Shown: in pieces, positions 9,316-18,594 of the stretch
Layout of the letters: every line of letters begins with the position of its first letter
Position numbering within the stretch: position 1 is the stretch's first letter
NCBI GenBank assembly: GCA_027076325.1
Contig: JALTJZ010000051.1
Span: forward strand, 81,844-145,843
Reading direction: 5' to 3'
DNA: 64,000 bases
Origin: Chromatiales bacterium
GTDB taxonomy: Bacteria > Pseudomonadota > Gammaproteobacteria > UBA6429 > Thiohalophilaceae
Notes under the pieces: model-generated
Database searches by the model: none
Seen by the model: only the letters and a program-made list of their open reading frames with translations
Told to the model about the DNA's origin: nothing
Translations under genes and position numbers: made by a program

Positions 9316-10213
9316 TGATAAAGCGTTTCGTTGTGGTTATGTTGCCATTATTGGTCGGCCTAATGTGGGTAAGTCAACTTTATTAAATTATATTCTCGGG
9401 CAGAAGCTTTGTATTACCTCGCGTAAGCCGCAAACCACACGCCATCAGATATTGGGTATTAAAACAACACCTGCTGCACAAGCGATTTATGTGGATACAC
9501 CAGGTGTACATAAAGACAGCCCACGTGCAATGAACCGATATATGAACCGCACGGCACACAGTATTATTGACGATGTGAACGTGATTTTGTTTGTTGTTGA
9601 AGCGGGTGTCTGGTCTGACAAAGATGAATGGGTACTCGAAAAAATAAAGTCCACAAAGAACCCTGTTATTTTAGTCATAAATAAAGTGGATCAGTTAGAC
9701 GACAAGGCTAAGTTACTCCCGTTTATGCAAAAGTTAAGTCAGTTGCATTCATTTAAAAGTATTATTCCTGTTTCAGCTTTAAAAGGTAAATATATTGAGG
9801 ATTTAGAAAAAGAAGTTGAGGCGCTACTCGATATTTCTGAGCCTGTTTTCCCGGAAGATCAGTTTACCGATCGCAGTATGAAGTTTTTTGCGGCAGAAAT
9901 AATTCGTGAAAAATTAATGCGGCAGTTGGGGCAGGAGCTGCCCTATGATCTTACTGTGATGATCGAAAAGTTTGAAGAGACTGATGACAAGATAAATATT
10001 AGTGCGGCTATTTTGGTTGAAAGAAAAAATCAAAAACTGATTATTATTGGTAATCAGGGGAAACGTCTTAAAAAGGTCGGTACGCAGGCACGTATTGATA
10101 TGGAAAAAATGTTTGACTGTAAAGTTTTTATCGAACTTTGGGTTAAAGTGAAATCTGGCTGGGCTGATGATGAACTCATGCTTAAATCACTTGGTTATAC
10201 GGATGAACATTAG
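9305..10213 (+). CDS. era: GTPase Era
   Basis: GTPase needed for 16S rRNA maturation and 30S assembly. The G-domain motifs are GRPNVGKSTLL (G1), DTPGVH (G3) and NKVD (G4). The C-terminal KH domain follows at about 205-285, with KLIIIGNQGKRLKKVG in its RNA-binding loop. The 302 residues match the family. It overlaps both rnc upstream and recO downstream, giving a tightly coupled rnc-era-recO unit. Confidence 0.98.
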   Translation: MPSNDKAFRCGYVAIIGRPNVGKSTLLNYILGQKLCITSRKPQTTRHQILGIKTTPAAQAIYVDTPGVHKDSPRAMNRYMNRTAHSIIDDVNVILFVVEAGVWSDKDEWVLEKIKSTKNPVILVINKVDQLDDKAKLLPFMQKLSQLHSFKSIIPVSALKGKYIEDLEKEVEALLDISEPVFPEDQFTDRSMKFFAAEIIREKLMRQLGQELPYDLTVMIEKFEETDDKINISAAILVERKNQKLIIIGNQGKRLKKVGTQARIDMEKMFDCKVFIELWVKVKSGWADDELMLKSLGYTDEH

Positions 10214-10991
10214 CAACAATTTATCTGGATATCAACGCGTTCATTCTCAACCTGCTTATATCTTACATACACAGGCTTATCAAAATACCAGTTTAATTAT
10301 TGATGCCTTCACGGCAAATTTTGGACGGTTGCGGTTTGTTGCAAAAGGTGCGAAACGCTTGAAATCACCCTTTGCCGGGAAATTGCAGGTTTTTACGCCC
10401 TTGCTGTTGTCATGGTCAGGGAAAGGTGATTTATATACCTTGACTGATGCAGACTTTACTACTAGCAGTCAGCTCCTGTACCTACATGGGCAGCAACCCT
10501 TGCGTGGTTCGGTTTTATTGAGTTGCTATTATTTAAATGAGATTCTTTTACGTTTTTTAACCCTTGAAGATCCACACCCTGAACTATTCTATTATTATGT
10601 TGATGCACTTGAAAATTTGTCAATGAAAAAAAATATCGAATCGGTTTTGCGTGTTTTTGAAAAACGTCTGTTGCAGGAAACAGGGTATAGCCTGGTTCTG
10701 AATTGTGATATTAATACGGGTGAACCAATTGATGCATTGAAAATGTATCATTATATTCTAAACGAAGGTCCACATAGCATTGCATATGAAAGTGAACTTT
10801 CAGAACGTTGCAATCCAGAGTATGATGGTATTCAAGTACTGGGTAAAACATTGCTGGAGTTAGAGCGTGGCAGTTTTAGCAACAGGCAAACACTAAAACA
10901 GGCCAAGCAACTCATGCGGGCAGTTATTGCACTGCATCTTGGCGATAAACCGCTTAAAACAAGAGCGCTATTCCAATCTACAATATTATAA
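10203..10991 (+). CDS. recO: DNA repair protein RecO
   Basis: Recombination mediator that helps load RecA onto SSB-coated single-stranded DNA in the RecFOR pathway. An N-terminal OB-fold (about residues 10-85; AYILHTQAYQNTSLIIDAFT resembles other RecO starts) is followed by a helical domain. In-frame starts exist up to 10167, but homologous starts favour the ATG at 10203 (262 residues), which overlaps the end of era by 11 bases. Confidence 0.93.
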   Translation: MNISNNLSGYQRVHSQPAYILHTQAYQNTSLIIDAFTANFGRLRFVAKGAKRLKSPFAGKLQVFTPLLLSWSGKGDLYTLTDADFTTSSQLLYLHGQQPLRGSVLLSCYYLNEILLRFLTLEDPHPELFYYYVDALENLSMKKNIESVLRVFEKRLLQETGYSLVLNCDINTGEPIDALKMYHYILNEGPHSIAYESELSERCNPEYDGIQVLGKTLLELERGSFSNRQTLKQAKQLMRAVIALHLGDKPLKTRALFQSTIL

Positions 10992-11001
10992 GGAAAATTA
11001 A

Positions 11002-11724
11002 ATGTTATTAGGTGTCAATATTGATCATGTGGCAACCTTAAGGCAATCACGTGGCACGATTTATCCTGAAGTGCTACAGGCCGCTGCGGTTGCAGAGCAG
11101 GCAGGAGCCGATGCGATAACCATTCATTTAAGAGAAGATCGCCGTCATATTCAGGAACGTGATGTTGATTTATTATCACAAACACTGCAAACCAGAATGA
11201 ATCTGGAAATGGCAGTAACCGATGAGATGATTGCGATTGCTGAAAGATACAGACCCGCCGACTGCTGTCTGGTTCCTGAAAAAAGGGAGGAGCTAACAAC
11301 GGAAGGCGGGCTGGATGTGGCTGGCCAAATTCCAAAAATGGAAGAGGCCTGTAAACGTTTGGCAAGTGCCGATGTACGTGTCTCCTTGTTTATTGATGCA
11401 GATAGAAATCAGATTGATGCTGCACAGGCTGTCGGTGCACCGGTTATTGAAATTCATACCGGCCATTTTGCCGATGCTAAAGACAGCGCAACACAGGAAA
11501 ATGAATTGGCTAAAATTGTGGATGCAGTTAACTATGCCAATGGCCTTGGCTTACATGTCAATGCCGGTCATGGCCTGCATTATCATAATGTACAACAGAT
11601 AGCAGCCATTACAGATATTAAAGAACTCAATATTGGCCATGCGATTATTGCCCAGTCTGTTTTTACGGGACTTGGGCCTGCAGTCACTGAAATGAAACGA
11701 TTGATGATAGAAGCAAGAAAATGA
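11002..11724 (+). CDS. pdxJ: pyridoxine 5'-phosphate synthase
   Basis: Condenses 1-deoxy-D-xylulose 5-phosphate with 3-amino-2-oxopropyl phosphate to give pyridoxine 5'-phosphate. It is a TIM-barrel protein of 240 residues. Recognisable segments are [15 protein letters not shown] at the N-terminus, [13 protein letters not shown] near residue 40, and [14 protein letters not shown] near 190. AAGGAAAA precedes the ATG. Its stop overlaps the acpS start by four bases. Confidence 0.98.
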   Translation: MLLGVNIDHVATLRQSRGTIYPEVLQAAAVAEQAGADAITIHLREDRRHIQERDVDLLSQTLQTRMNLEMAVTDEMIAIAERYRPADCCLVPEKREELTTEGGLDVAGQIPKMEEACKRLASADVRVSLFIDADRNQIDAAQAVGAPVIEIHTGHFADAKDSATQENELAKIVDAVNYANGLGLHVNAGHGLHYHNVQQIAAITDIKELNIGHAIIAQSVFTGLGPAVTEMKRLMIEARK

Positions 11725-12104
11725 TATTTGGTATTGGTACTGATATTGTTCGTATTACACGAATGCAGGAAAATATAGAAAAGTTTGGCAATAAATTTGC
11801 CGAACGTATTCTGTCAGAGGAAGAGTTAAAGGAATATCATAACTATTCAGAACCCTCGCGCCTGTTAGCAAAACGTTTTGCAGCAAAAGAAGCTACAAGT
11901 AAAGCAATGGGCACCGGTTTTCGTAATGGCATCAGTTTAAAGCAGATTTTTATAACCCATGACAAGTTAGGCAAGCCTTTACTGAATTTTTCAGACAAGG
12001 CAAAAGACTTTATGGACAGTCATGGCGTAAAGGAAAGCCATGTGAGTATTTCTGACGAGCAGGAATATGCGGTTGCTTATGTCACTTTGGTTAAGGGGGG
12101 ATAG
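11721..12104 (+). CDS. acpS: holo-[acyl-carrier-protein] synthase
   Basis: Transfers 4'-phosphopantetheine from CoA to acyl carrier protein. The signatures are [12 protein letters not shown] (Asp of the magnesium site) at the N-terminus and [20 protein letters not shown] near residues 48-67. The length of 127 residues is typical. It is the last gene of the lepA-acpS run and converges on the Hpt gene across a gap that contains a repeat relic. Confidence 0.96.
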   Translation: MIFGIGTDIVRITRMQENIEKFGNKFAERILSEEELKEYHNYSEPSRLLAKRFAAKEATSKAMGTGFRNGISLKQIFITHDKLGKPLLNFSDKAKDFMDSHGVKESHVSISDEQEYAVAYVTLVKGG

Positions 12105-12127
12105 CAGTCTGAAACGGGTGCAAACCA

Positions 12128-12166
12128 GTTACTGTGAGCGATAGCGTGGCAATCTATTGCAATGAC
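12128..12166. repeat. degenerate short copy of the palindromic repeat at 20793
   Basis: GTGAGCGATAGC, two bases, then GGCAATC matches the arm of the long palindrome at 20793-20871, and the segment ends in GCAATGAC, the reverse complement of that arm's first bases. It therefore looks like a collapsed copy with a short loop. Like the full copy it lies between two convergent genes. Confidence 0.6.
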
Positions 12167-12171
12167 TCTAT

Positions 12172-12516
12172 TTATAATGTAGCGGTTAGTTCATTTGCAT
12201 TTTCTAATAACCGATCAATCTCACAGTTCAACTTTTTAAGTGGTTCATCAATCGCATCACTGGGGTAGGCGCTTTTAATTTCATCTTCAAGCAGCTTGCA
12301 GGCATTTTTAAGATCCGGTACGCCGCAATACGCGGTTCCACCATGAATTTTATGGGTGGCATCCCAGAACACTTGCTTGTCGTGACTGGCATGCCCCTGG
12401 TTCATGGTTTTCTGCAGGCCTGGCAAATCTTTTATTAGCATTTCAAATAGTTCTTTTGCTAATTCAGCGTTACCACCAGCCTGACTGAGTGCCAGTTCTT
12501 TGTCAAATAAACTCAT
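12172..12516 (-). CDS. free-standing Hpt phosphotransfer protein
   Basis: Single-domain histidine phosphotransfer protein of 114 residues. The likely phosphorylated residue is His55 in DATHKIHGGTAYCGVPDLKN. This form of the motif (HKxHG...YxGVPxLK) resembles the C-terminal Hpt domain of BarA/GacS rather than a generic Hpt. The locus also matches: in many gammaproteobacteria the full BarA/GacS kinase lies near cysM, rlmD and relA. Here no kinase or receiver sequence is attached or adjacent. A GTG three codons upstream is an alternative start. It probably relays phosphate between a hybrid kinase and a response regulator encoded elsewhere. Confidence 0.85.
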   Translation of the reverse strand: MSLFDKELALSQAGGNAELAKELFEMLIKDLPGLQKTMNQGHASHDKQVFWDATHKIHGGTAYCGVPDLKNACKLLEDEIKSAYPSDAIDEPLKKLNCEIDRLLENANELTATL

Positions 12517-12605
12517 TAGAATCACGTCATTTTTAGTTAAAATTAGTGTAAGATTATCACATATATTTTATCCATTTTAGCGTAAATCAAAGGTTATACA
12601 GCTTT

Positions 12606-13493
12606 ATGTTTCCAACAATAGAGTCGTTTATTGGCAATACCCCGCTGGTTCGGTTGCAGCGGCTGGTTGACAATAGCAGCAATCAGATCCTGGTGAAACT
12701 TGAAGGCAATAACCCGGCCGGTTCGGTTAAAGATCGCCCTGCCTTAAGCATGATTGTGCATGCTGAACAGCGTGGTGATATTAAACCGGGCGACACCTTA
12801 ATTGAAGCGACCAGCGGCAATACCGGGATTGCACTTGCAATGGCCGCGGCCATTCGTGGTTACAAAATGATTCTTATTATGCCGGATAACATGAGTGTTG
12901 AGCGCATCGCTGTAATGAAAGCCTATGGTGCCGAGATTGTTTTAGTAACAAAAGAACAAAGTATGGAAGGGGCGCGCGATTTAGCGGCACAAATGCACAA
13001 AGAAGGTAAAGGGCTGGAACTCGATCAATTCTCCAACCAGGATAACCCACTGGCACATTATGAGACAACCGGCCCGGAAATATGGCGCGATACACAGGGC
13101 AAAATCACCCATTTTGTCAGTGCAATGGGTACCACCGGTACTATTATGGGGAATTCGCGTTATTTAAAAGAACAAAACAGTGCTATCCAGATAGTGGGTG
13201 TGCAGCCTGAAGAGGGCGCAAGCATTCCAGGTATTCGGCGTTGGCCGAAAGAATATTTACCTTCGATTTTTGATGCGGCAAGCGTCGATATGACACTGGA
13301 TGTTTCTCAAATGGATGCCGAAAATACAACCCGAGCACTTGCGTCTAAAGAAGGCATTTTCTGTGGTATTTCCTCCGGGGGCGCGGTCGCTGCCGCGTTG
13401 CAATTATCGAAAAGGGTTTCGGATGCAGTGATTGTTACCGTTATTTGTGATCGTGGAGATCGATATTTATCAACCGGTGTTTTCCCCGCCTAG
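12606..13493 (+). CDS. cysM: cysteine synthase B (O-acetylserine sulfhydrylase)
   Basis: PLP enzyme that makes cysteine from O-acetylserine and sulfide or thiosulfate. Lys42 in NPAGSVKDRPAL is the PLP Schiff-base lysine, TSGNTG near residues 69-74 binds the substrate, and GTTGTIMG near 175 binds the phosphate. FCGISSGGAV lies near 256. The 295 residues and the EEGASIPGIRRWP segment favour CysM over CysK. It is divergent from the Hpt gene and followed by a hairpin and rlmD. Confidence 0.95.
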   Translation: MFPTIESFIGNTPLVRLQRLVDNSSNQILVKLEGNNPAGSVKDRPALSMIVHAEQRGDIKPGDTLIEATSGNTGIALAMAAAIRGYKMILIMPDNMSVERIAVMKAYGAEIVLVTKEQSMEGARDLAAQMHKEGKGLELDQFSNQDNPLAHYETTGPEIWRDTQGKITHFVSAMGTTGTIMGNSRYLKEQNSAIQIVGVQPEEGASIPGIRRWPKEYLPSIFDAASVDMTLDVSQMDAENTTRALASKEGIFCGISSGGAVAAALQLSKRVSDAVIVTVICDRGDRYLSTGVFPA

Positions 13494-13506
13494 CTAAAAA
13501 AATATA

Positions 13507-13540
13507 ACCACAGCGGATTTTCCTTAGAGTCCGTTGTGGT
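13507..13540. terminator. hairpin between cysM and rlmD
   Basis: ACCACAGCGGA (13507-13517) pairs with TCCGTTGTGGT (13530-13540) with one G-T pair and a 12-base loop. The plus-strand downstream side is AT-rich without a clean T-run, while the minus strand has a run of seven T. It probably terminates or attenuates cysM transcripts. Confidence 0.55.
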
Positions 13541-13567
13541 AAATAAATTATTATGAGTGTAAGTTAA

Positions 13568-14896
13568 ATGCAGCAACGTCATTTTAAAACCAAAGCTATT
13601 TACCCTGAACCCGTTAAAATTGAAAGTCTTTCACATGATGGTCGTGGCGTCACACATATAAATGGCAAGGCTGTTTTTGTGGAAGGTGCGCTACCGAATG
13701 AGCTTGTTAAAATAAGTGCGATTAAGCAAACCCGTCAATACGATGATGCTATTGTTGACGAAATTCTGGAATCATCTTCTGAACGTGTTGAACCTGAATG
13801 TGCCGCATTCGGTATTTGCGGCGGTTGTAGTTTACAACATTTGCAGCATGAGAAACAGATTGCATATAAACAACAATCACTGCTGGATAATTTTAAAAAA
13901 ATGGCCAGTGTTACGCCAGAATATATTTTAGAAGCAATTCAAAGTCCGGCGTGGGGTTATCGTTATAAAGCGCGACTGGGTGTAAAGTATGTGAAGGCAA
14001 AGAAAAAAGTGTATATCGGTTTTCGTGAAAAGCACAGTCGCTATTTAGCGAATATGAGTGCCTGTGAAATATTAGATGTCCGCATAGGAAAAAAACTGGA
14101 AGTGATTGCTGATGCGATTGGTCAATTAACCTGCTATAACAAAATCGCACAAATTGAAGTGGCCTTTTCAGAAACCGGTTGCGCACTGGTTTTTCGAAAT
14201 CTGGTTGAACTAACCGATAAGGATAAAAGCATTTTAATGCAACTGGCGAAGGACAATGACTACCATGTTTACTTGCAACCGAAAGGGCCAAAGACGGTTA
14301 CCTTGTTATACCCAGCGTTTTCTGAATTAAGTTACAGCTTGCCGGACTATGATTTAAAACTGGTGCATCTTGCAACGGACTTTACCCAGGTCAATCCGTT
14401 TATAAATCCGTTAATGATTAAGCAGGCACTGGATTTACTCGAATTAAACACTGCCGATAATGTTCTGGAGTTATTCAGTGGTATTGGCAATTTCACATTA
14501 CCGATGGCACGTTCGGCAAACTCAGTTGTTGCAGTTGAAGGAGAAAAGTCACTGGTTGATCGTGCGAACGACAATGCACAAAGGAATGCAATCACCAATG
14601 TGGAATACCATGTCGCTAATTTAATGGAAGACACGCAAGGGTTACCCTGGTTGCGAGATAAACAATATAACAAGATCTTAATCGACCCCCCCCGAAGTGG
14701 CGCAAAAGAAGTCATTGATACGATCGCTAAATTAGAGCCGGAAAGAATTGTCTATGTGTCATGCAACCCTGCAACACTGGCACGGGATACCAATGTTCTG
14801 GTAAACACTTATCAGTATAAATTAGTTAAAACGGGTGTGATTGATATGTTCCCGCATACTGCGCATGTGGAATCCATCGCTTTATTTACTCGCTAA
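13568..14896 (+). CDS. rlmD: 23S rRNA (uracil-1939-C5)-methyltransferase RlmD
   Basis: SAM-dependent enzyme that makes m5U1939 in 23S rRNA. The N-terminal TRAM domain spans about residues 10-70. Iron-sulfur cysteines are visible in CAAFGICGGCSLQHL (about 78-92), with another in SACEILD near 166. The C-terminal methyltransferase domain has ELFSGIGNFTLP near 300, the DPPRSGAKE motif near 376 and VSCNPATLARD with the catalytic cysteine near 398. Length is 442 residues, as expected. Confidence 0.96.
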   Translation: MQQRHFKTKAIYPEPVKIESLSHDGRGVTHINGKAVFVEGALPNELVKISAIKQTRQYDDAIVDEILESSSERVEPECAAFGICGGCSLQHLQHEKQIAYKQQSLLDNFKKMASVTPEYILEAIQSPAWGYRYKARLGVKYVKAKKKVYIGFREKHSRYLANMSACEILDVRIGKKLEVIADAIGQLTCYNKIAQIEVAFSETGCALVFRNLVELTDKDKSILMQLAKDNDYHVYLQPKGPKTVTLLYPAFSELSYSLPDYDLKLVHLATDFTQVNPFINPLMIKQALDLLELNTADNVLELFSGIGNFTLPMARSANSVVAVEGEKSLVDRANDNAQRNAITNVEYHVANLMEDTQGLPWLRDKQYNKILIDPPRSGAKEVIDTIAKLEPERIVYVSCNPATLARDTNVLVNTYQYKLVKTGVIDMFPHTAHVESIALFTR

Positions 14897-14920
14897 GTTT
14901 TATTTAATACGAGATACAAC

Positions 14921-15394
14921 ATGGGTATAGAAATTGAACGAAAGTTCTTACTAAAAAATGATAGCTGGAAAGACGCGGTATTATCCAGTACGGTTATAAA
15001 GCAGGGCTACCTGGCCGGGTCAGACAAGTCCTCTGTACGGATCCGTATCGAAGGTGATAAGGCCAATATCAATATTAAAAGTATGACCCTGGCGATAACC
15101 CGCCAGGAATATGAATATTCAATCCCAATAGATGATGCAGAAAAATTATTACGGGATTTGTGTGAACAACCGCAAATTGAAAAGATACGCTATATTGTAA
15201 AATATCAAGGCCACAAATGGGAGATTGATGTGTTTTCCGGTGATAATGAAGGTTTGGTTATTGCGGAAATTGAGTTGCAAAGTGAAGATGAAAGATTTTC
15301 CATTCCCGAATGGCTTGGCGACGAAGTGTCAGATCAGGTTAAATATTATAATGTTAATCTGATTAAGTATCCATTTTCAAGCTGGAGCGAATAG
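14921..15394 (+). CDS. CYTH domain protein (putative inorganic triphosphatase)
   Basis: The protein starts with the CYTH signature EIERKFLL and continues with alternating charged strands such as VRIRIEGDKANINIK, which line the triphosphate tunnel in this family, and IAEIELQSEDE near residue 110. Stand-alone CYTH proteins of this size (157 residues) usually hydrolyse tripolyphosphate. Adenylate or thiamine-triphosphate activity is known in relatives, so the substrate is not decided by sequence. It lies 24 bases after rlmD and just before the L,D-transpeptidase gene. Confidence 0.88.
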   Translation: MGIEIERKFLLKNDSWKDAVLSSTVIKQGYLAGSDKSSVRIRIEGDKANINIKSMTLAITRQEYEYSIPIDDAEKLLRDLCEQPQIEKIRYIVKYQGHKWEIDVFSGDNEGLVIAEIELQSEDERFSIPEWLGDEVSDQVKYYNVNLIKYPFSSWSE

Positions 15395-15396
15395 CA

Positions 15397-15876
15397 TTGG
15401 ATATTGTTATTAATGTACACAGGAAAATATTGCAATGTATAAGTAATAATGAAATGCTGCAGGAATACTCGGTTTCAACCGCTAAAAAAGGTGTAGGAGA
15501 GCAGGCAGGTAGTGAATGTACCCCCAGAGGAAGGCATATTATTCGAGCAAAAATTGGTGCGCAGGCAAAAATAAATAGTGTATTTGTCGGGCGGCGTTTA
15601 ACGGGAGAAATATTTTCTGAAGACTTACGGCAACGTTACCCGCAACGTGACTGGATTTTAACCCGAATTTTATGGCTAAGTGGTTTGGATGTGGGTAAGA
15701 ATCGTCTGGGTAAGGTCGATACCATGCGGCGCTATATTTATATCCATGGTTGCCCCGACAGTGATGCAATGGGGCAAGCGTCATCACATGGCTGTATTAA
15801 AATGCGGAATAGTGATCTTGTTGAATTATTTGATAAGGTCAGTGTTGGTACGAATGTGACAATTATAGAAAAATAG
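15397..15876 (+). CDS. L,D-transpeptidase family protein (YkuD domain)
   Basis: Protein of 159 residues made almost entirely of a YkuD catalytic domain. The active-site pattern is IYIHGC (His117) and SSHGCIKM (His131, Cys133). Such enzymes form 3-3 peptide cross-links or attach proteins to peptidoglycan. I see no signal peptide, unlike most members; the start is a TTG at 15397, three bases after the CYTH gene's stop. It precedes nagZ, another peptidoglycan enzyme. A cytoplasmic location, if real, would suggest a role in muropeptide turnover. Confidence 0.88.
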   Translation: MDIVINVHRKILQCISNNEMLQEYSVSTAKKGVGEQAGSECTPRGRHIIRAKIGAQAKINSVFVGRRLTGEIFSEDLRQRYPQRDWILTRILWLSGLDVGKNRLGKVDTMRRYIYIHGCPDSDAMGQASSHGCIKMRNSDLVELFDKVSVGTNVTIIEK

Positions 15877-15892
15877 TGAAAGAAAAATAATA

Positions 15893-16918
15893 ATGAATTT
15901 ACTTGGCCCTGTTATGCTCGACCTTAATGGTTGTTGTTTAAGCGAAGAAGATCGGCATTTACTTCAACATCCTCTAACGGGGGGTATTATACTTTTTACA
16001 CGTAATTTTGAGTCTGCTGAACAGCTAGCTGAATTAATTAAAGAAATAAAAGCATTACGTGATCCAGCCTTACTTATTGCGGTAGACCATGAAGGTGGTC
16101 GGGTGCAACGATTTAAAGAGCCCTTTACGGTTATTCCTGCACTCAATGTTTTGGGTGAAAAATATGATAAAAATGCAACGATGGCATTACAGGATGCCGA
16201 AGTTTTTGGCTGGTTAACAGCAATTGAGTTACTGGCATTTGGAATTGATTTTAGCTTTACACCGGTTCTTGATGTTGATTATGGTGTGAGCGAGGTTATT
16301 GGTGATCGTGCTTTTCATTCCTCTCCTGAGTGCATTGCAGAGCTAGCGACTGCCTATATAAAAGGTTTACACAAGGCGGGGATGCCTTCGACGGGGAAGC
16401 ATTTCCCTGGGCATGGCGGTGTAACCGCTGATTCCCATGTCGATATACCGGTTGATGAGCGTGATCTTAATACCTTGCTCAGCAAAGATATTCTTCCATT
16501 CAAGAAGCTAATCCCAGACTATCTGGATGCGGTCATGCCAGCACATGTTATTTATAATAAAATAAACACCAAGCCTGCGGGTTTTTCATCGTACTGGTTA
16601 AAAGAAATGCTAAGGGATAAATTAAATTTTAATGGTATTATCTTTAGCGATGATTTAGATATGCATGGTGCAAGCTGTATCAGCAATAATTATACTGTTC
16701 GAGCACAAACCGCACTTAAAGCAGGATGTGATATGGTGCTGGTTTGCAATAATCGTGACGCTGCTGCAGATATACTTAACAATCTTGTTTACAATGTGAC
16801 TGGTAATACAAGCCGGCATCTTTTAAAAATGCGTGGCAAGGAAGTTGTGAGTTGGGATGCTTTAATTAAAACACAGCAGTGGCAGAAGGCCGTTGCTGTT
16901 GTTACTAGTTATAAGTAA
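15893..16918 (+). CDS. nagZ: beta-N-acetylhexosaminidase NagZ
   Basis: Cytoplasmic glycoside hydrolase family 3 enzyme that removes N-acetylglucosamine from anhydro-muropeptides during peptidoglycan recycling. Motifs: GGIILFTRNFES near residue 30, AVDHEGGRVQR near 63, TGKHFPGHGGVTADSH near 164-179 (catalytic His/Asp loop) and IFSDDLDMHGA near 253, whose first Asp of DLDM is the expected nucleophile. The 341 residues fit. The downstream hpt-mtnP pair mirrors the nagZ neighbourhood in Pseudomonas. Confidence 0.96.
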   Translation: MNLLGPVMLDLNGCCLSEEDRHLLQHPLTGGIILFTRNFESAEQLAELIKEIKALRDPALLIAVDHEGGRVQRFKEPFTVIPALNVLGEKYDKNATMALQDAEVFGWLTAIELLAFGIDFSFTPVLDVDYGVSEVIGDRAFHSSPECIAELATAYIKGLHKAGMPSTGKHFPGHGGVTADSHVDIPVDERDLNTLLSKDILPFKKLIPDYLDAVMPAHVIYNKINTKPAGFSSYWLKEMLRDKLNFNGIIFSDDLDMHGASCISNNYTVRAQTALKAGCDMVLVCNNRDAAADILNNLVYNVTGNTSRHLLKMRGKEVVSWDALIKTQQWQKAVAVVTSYK

Positions 16919-16941
16919 TTATTTAAATAGAGACGTTTTAT

Positions 16942-18027
16942 ATGAATATCCTGAATGAACTAAATAAATATATTTCTCAAGATGATTGGTGGATGCTGCA
17001 TATTTTTATTATAATTTTTGCAGCCCTAATAATTGATTTTTTCCAGAAGCGGATTCTGAATAAAGTACAAGCCAGGCTGAAAAGCACAAAAACAGCATGG
17101 GATGATGCTCTGATACATGCCGTTAGAAAACCATTATCACTTTTAATCTGGATTTATGGTTTAAGTTTTGCTTTAGATATTATTAATGTACCTCAAACAC
17201 AAACGCTTCGGGAAGTCATAATTATAATTTGTGCTGCATGGGTAGCAGTACGCTTTATCAAGTTTGCAGAAAAAAATATTCTCCACCAGCAGCAGATTAA
17301 AGGTAAGCCAATTGATAAGTCCACAGCCGATGCTATCAGTCAATTATTGCGCGTTACTGTTATTATTACCTCGTTCCTGGTTGCGCTACAAACAATGGGT
17401 TTTAATATTTCGGCTATTCTTGCTTTTGGTGGCATTGGTGGTATTGCCATTGGTTTTGCAGCAAAAGATTTATTATCCAATTTTTTTGGCGGTTTAATGA
17501 TTTATCTTGATCGCCCCTTTGCGATTGGTGACTGGATACGCTCACCGGACAAGGAAATTGAAGGGACAGTAGAAAAAATTGGCTGGCGTTTAACTGTTAT
17601 TCGGACATTCGATAAGCGGCCACTGTATATTCCGAATTCAGTTTTTGCGAGTATTGCGGTTGAAAATCCATCACGTATGACAAATCGACGCATTTATGAA
17701 ACCATTGGCATACGCTATGATGATGTTAAATTGTTGCCTGTTATTGTCGATGAGGTGCGTGCCATGTTACAGTCGCATAAAGAAATTGATACTGATAACA
17801 CATTAATGGTTAATTTTAACAAATTTTCTGAGTCAACACTTGATTTCTTTATTTACACATTTACCAAAACAACAGACTGGCAGCATTACCATCATGTTAA
17901 ACAGGATGTATTATTTAAAATTAATGATATCATTGCAAAGCATGGAGCAGATATTGCATTTCCAACATCAACGCTGCATATTCCAAAAGGGGTTCCGGTA
18001 TTTAATGAGCCTGGTGAACGTGTTTGA
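16942..18027 (+). CDS. small-conductance mechanosensitive channel (MscS family)
   Basis: Integral membrane protein of 361 residues that should open under membrane tension to release solutes. Transmembrane segments lie at about 18-35, 66-82, 90-106 and 128-147. The pore-lining helix is ILAFGGIGGIAIGFAAKDLL near 154-173, followed by the FGGLMIYLDRPFAIGDWI beta-domain entry typical of MscS. The longer N-terminal part places it among medium-sized MscS homologues such as YbdG rather than E. coli MscS itself. It sits between nagZ and hpt with short gaps. Confidence 0.92.
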   Translation: MNILNELNKYISQDDWWMLHIFIIIFAALIIDFFQKRILNKVQARLKSTKTAWDDALIHAVRKPLSLLIWIYGLSFALDIINVPQTQTLREVIIIICAAWVAVRFIKFAEKNILHQQQIKGKPIDKSTADAISQLLRVTVIITSFLVALQTMGFNISAILAFGGIGGIAIGFAAKDLLSNFFGGLMIYLDRPFAIGDWIRSPDKEIEGTVEKIGWRLTVIRTFDKRPLYIPNSVFASIAVENPSRMTNRRIYETIGIRYDDVKLLPVIVDEVRAMLQSHKEIDTDNTLMVNFNKFSESTLDFFIYTFTKTTDWQHYHHVKQDVLFKINDIIAKHGADIAFPTSTLHIPKGVPVFNEPGERV

Positions 18028-18041
18028 TTTAAAGGATAATT

Positions 18042-18593
18042 ATGAAGCCAACAATAGATGAAGTTAATGTTATTCTGGACGAAGCAGACTGCTTATTCGA
18101 TGATAAACAGGTACAACATGCACTTGATAAAATGGCTGCATCTATTTCAGCCGATCTTAAAAATTCAAACCCGCTTATTATAGCAGTAATGAGTGGAGCC
18201 GTTATTCCAACAGGTCACCTGTTAACACGCCTGAGTTTTCCGCTTGAAATTGATTATGTTCATGCAACACGTTATGACGGTGATATTAAAGGCACTGAAT
18301 TAAAATGGATTGTGGAACCACGCTGCTCATTAAAAGATCGCGTTATTATTATTATAGATGATATTCTTGATGAGGGTTATACGTTGGAAGCGATTATAAA
18401 ATATTGTTATTTAAAAGGTGCTGTTGATGTTAAAACGGCCGTACTGGTAGAAAAAGATCATCAGCGTGGTGTTTCTGTTGCTGTCGATTATATTGGCCTT
18501 ACCGTTCCTGATCGTTATGTGTTTGGTTATGGGATGGACTACAAGGGTTTTTTGCGTAATGCGAACGGCATCTATGCTGTAAAAGGATTATAA
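18042..18593 (+). CDS. hpt: hypoxanthine-guanine phosphoribosyltransferase
   Basis: Purine salvage enzyme that makes IMP or GMP from the free base and PRPP. The PRPP-binding loop is RVIIIIDDILDEGYTL (about residues 104-119). MSGAVIPTGHLLTRL near 50 and the aromatic specificity segment PDRYVFGYGMDYKGFLRN near 155 support the call. At 183 residues it has the normal length. The next gene, mtnP, starts one base after its stop; that enzyme releases hypoxanthine, which this enzyme can recover. Confidence 0.93.
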   Translation: MKPTIDEVNVILDEADCLFDDKQVQHALDKMAASISADLKNSNPLIIAVMSGAVIPTGHLLTRLSFPLEIDYVHATRYDGDIKGTELKWIVEPRCSLKDRVIIIIDDILDEGYTLEAIIKYCYLKGAVDVKTAVLVEKDHQRGVSVAVDYIGLTVPDRYVFGYGMDYKGFLRNANGIYAVKGL

Positions 18594-18594
18594 T

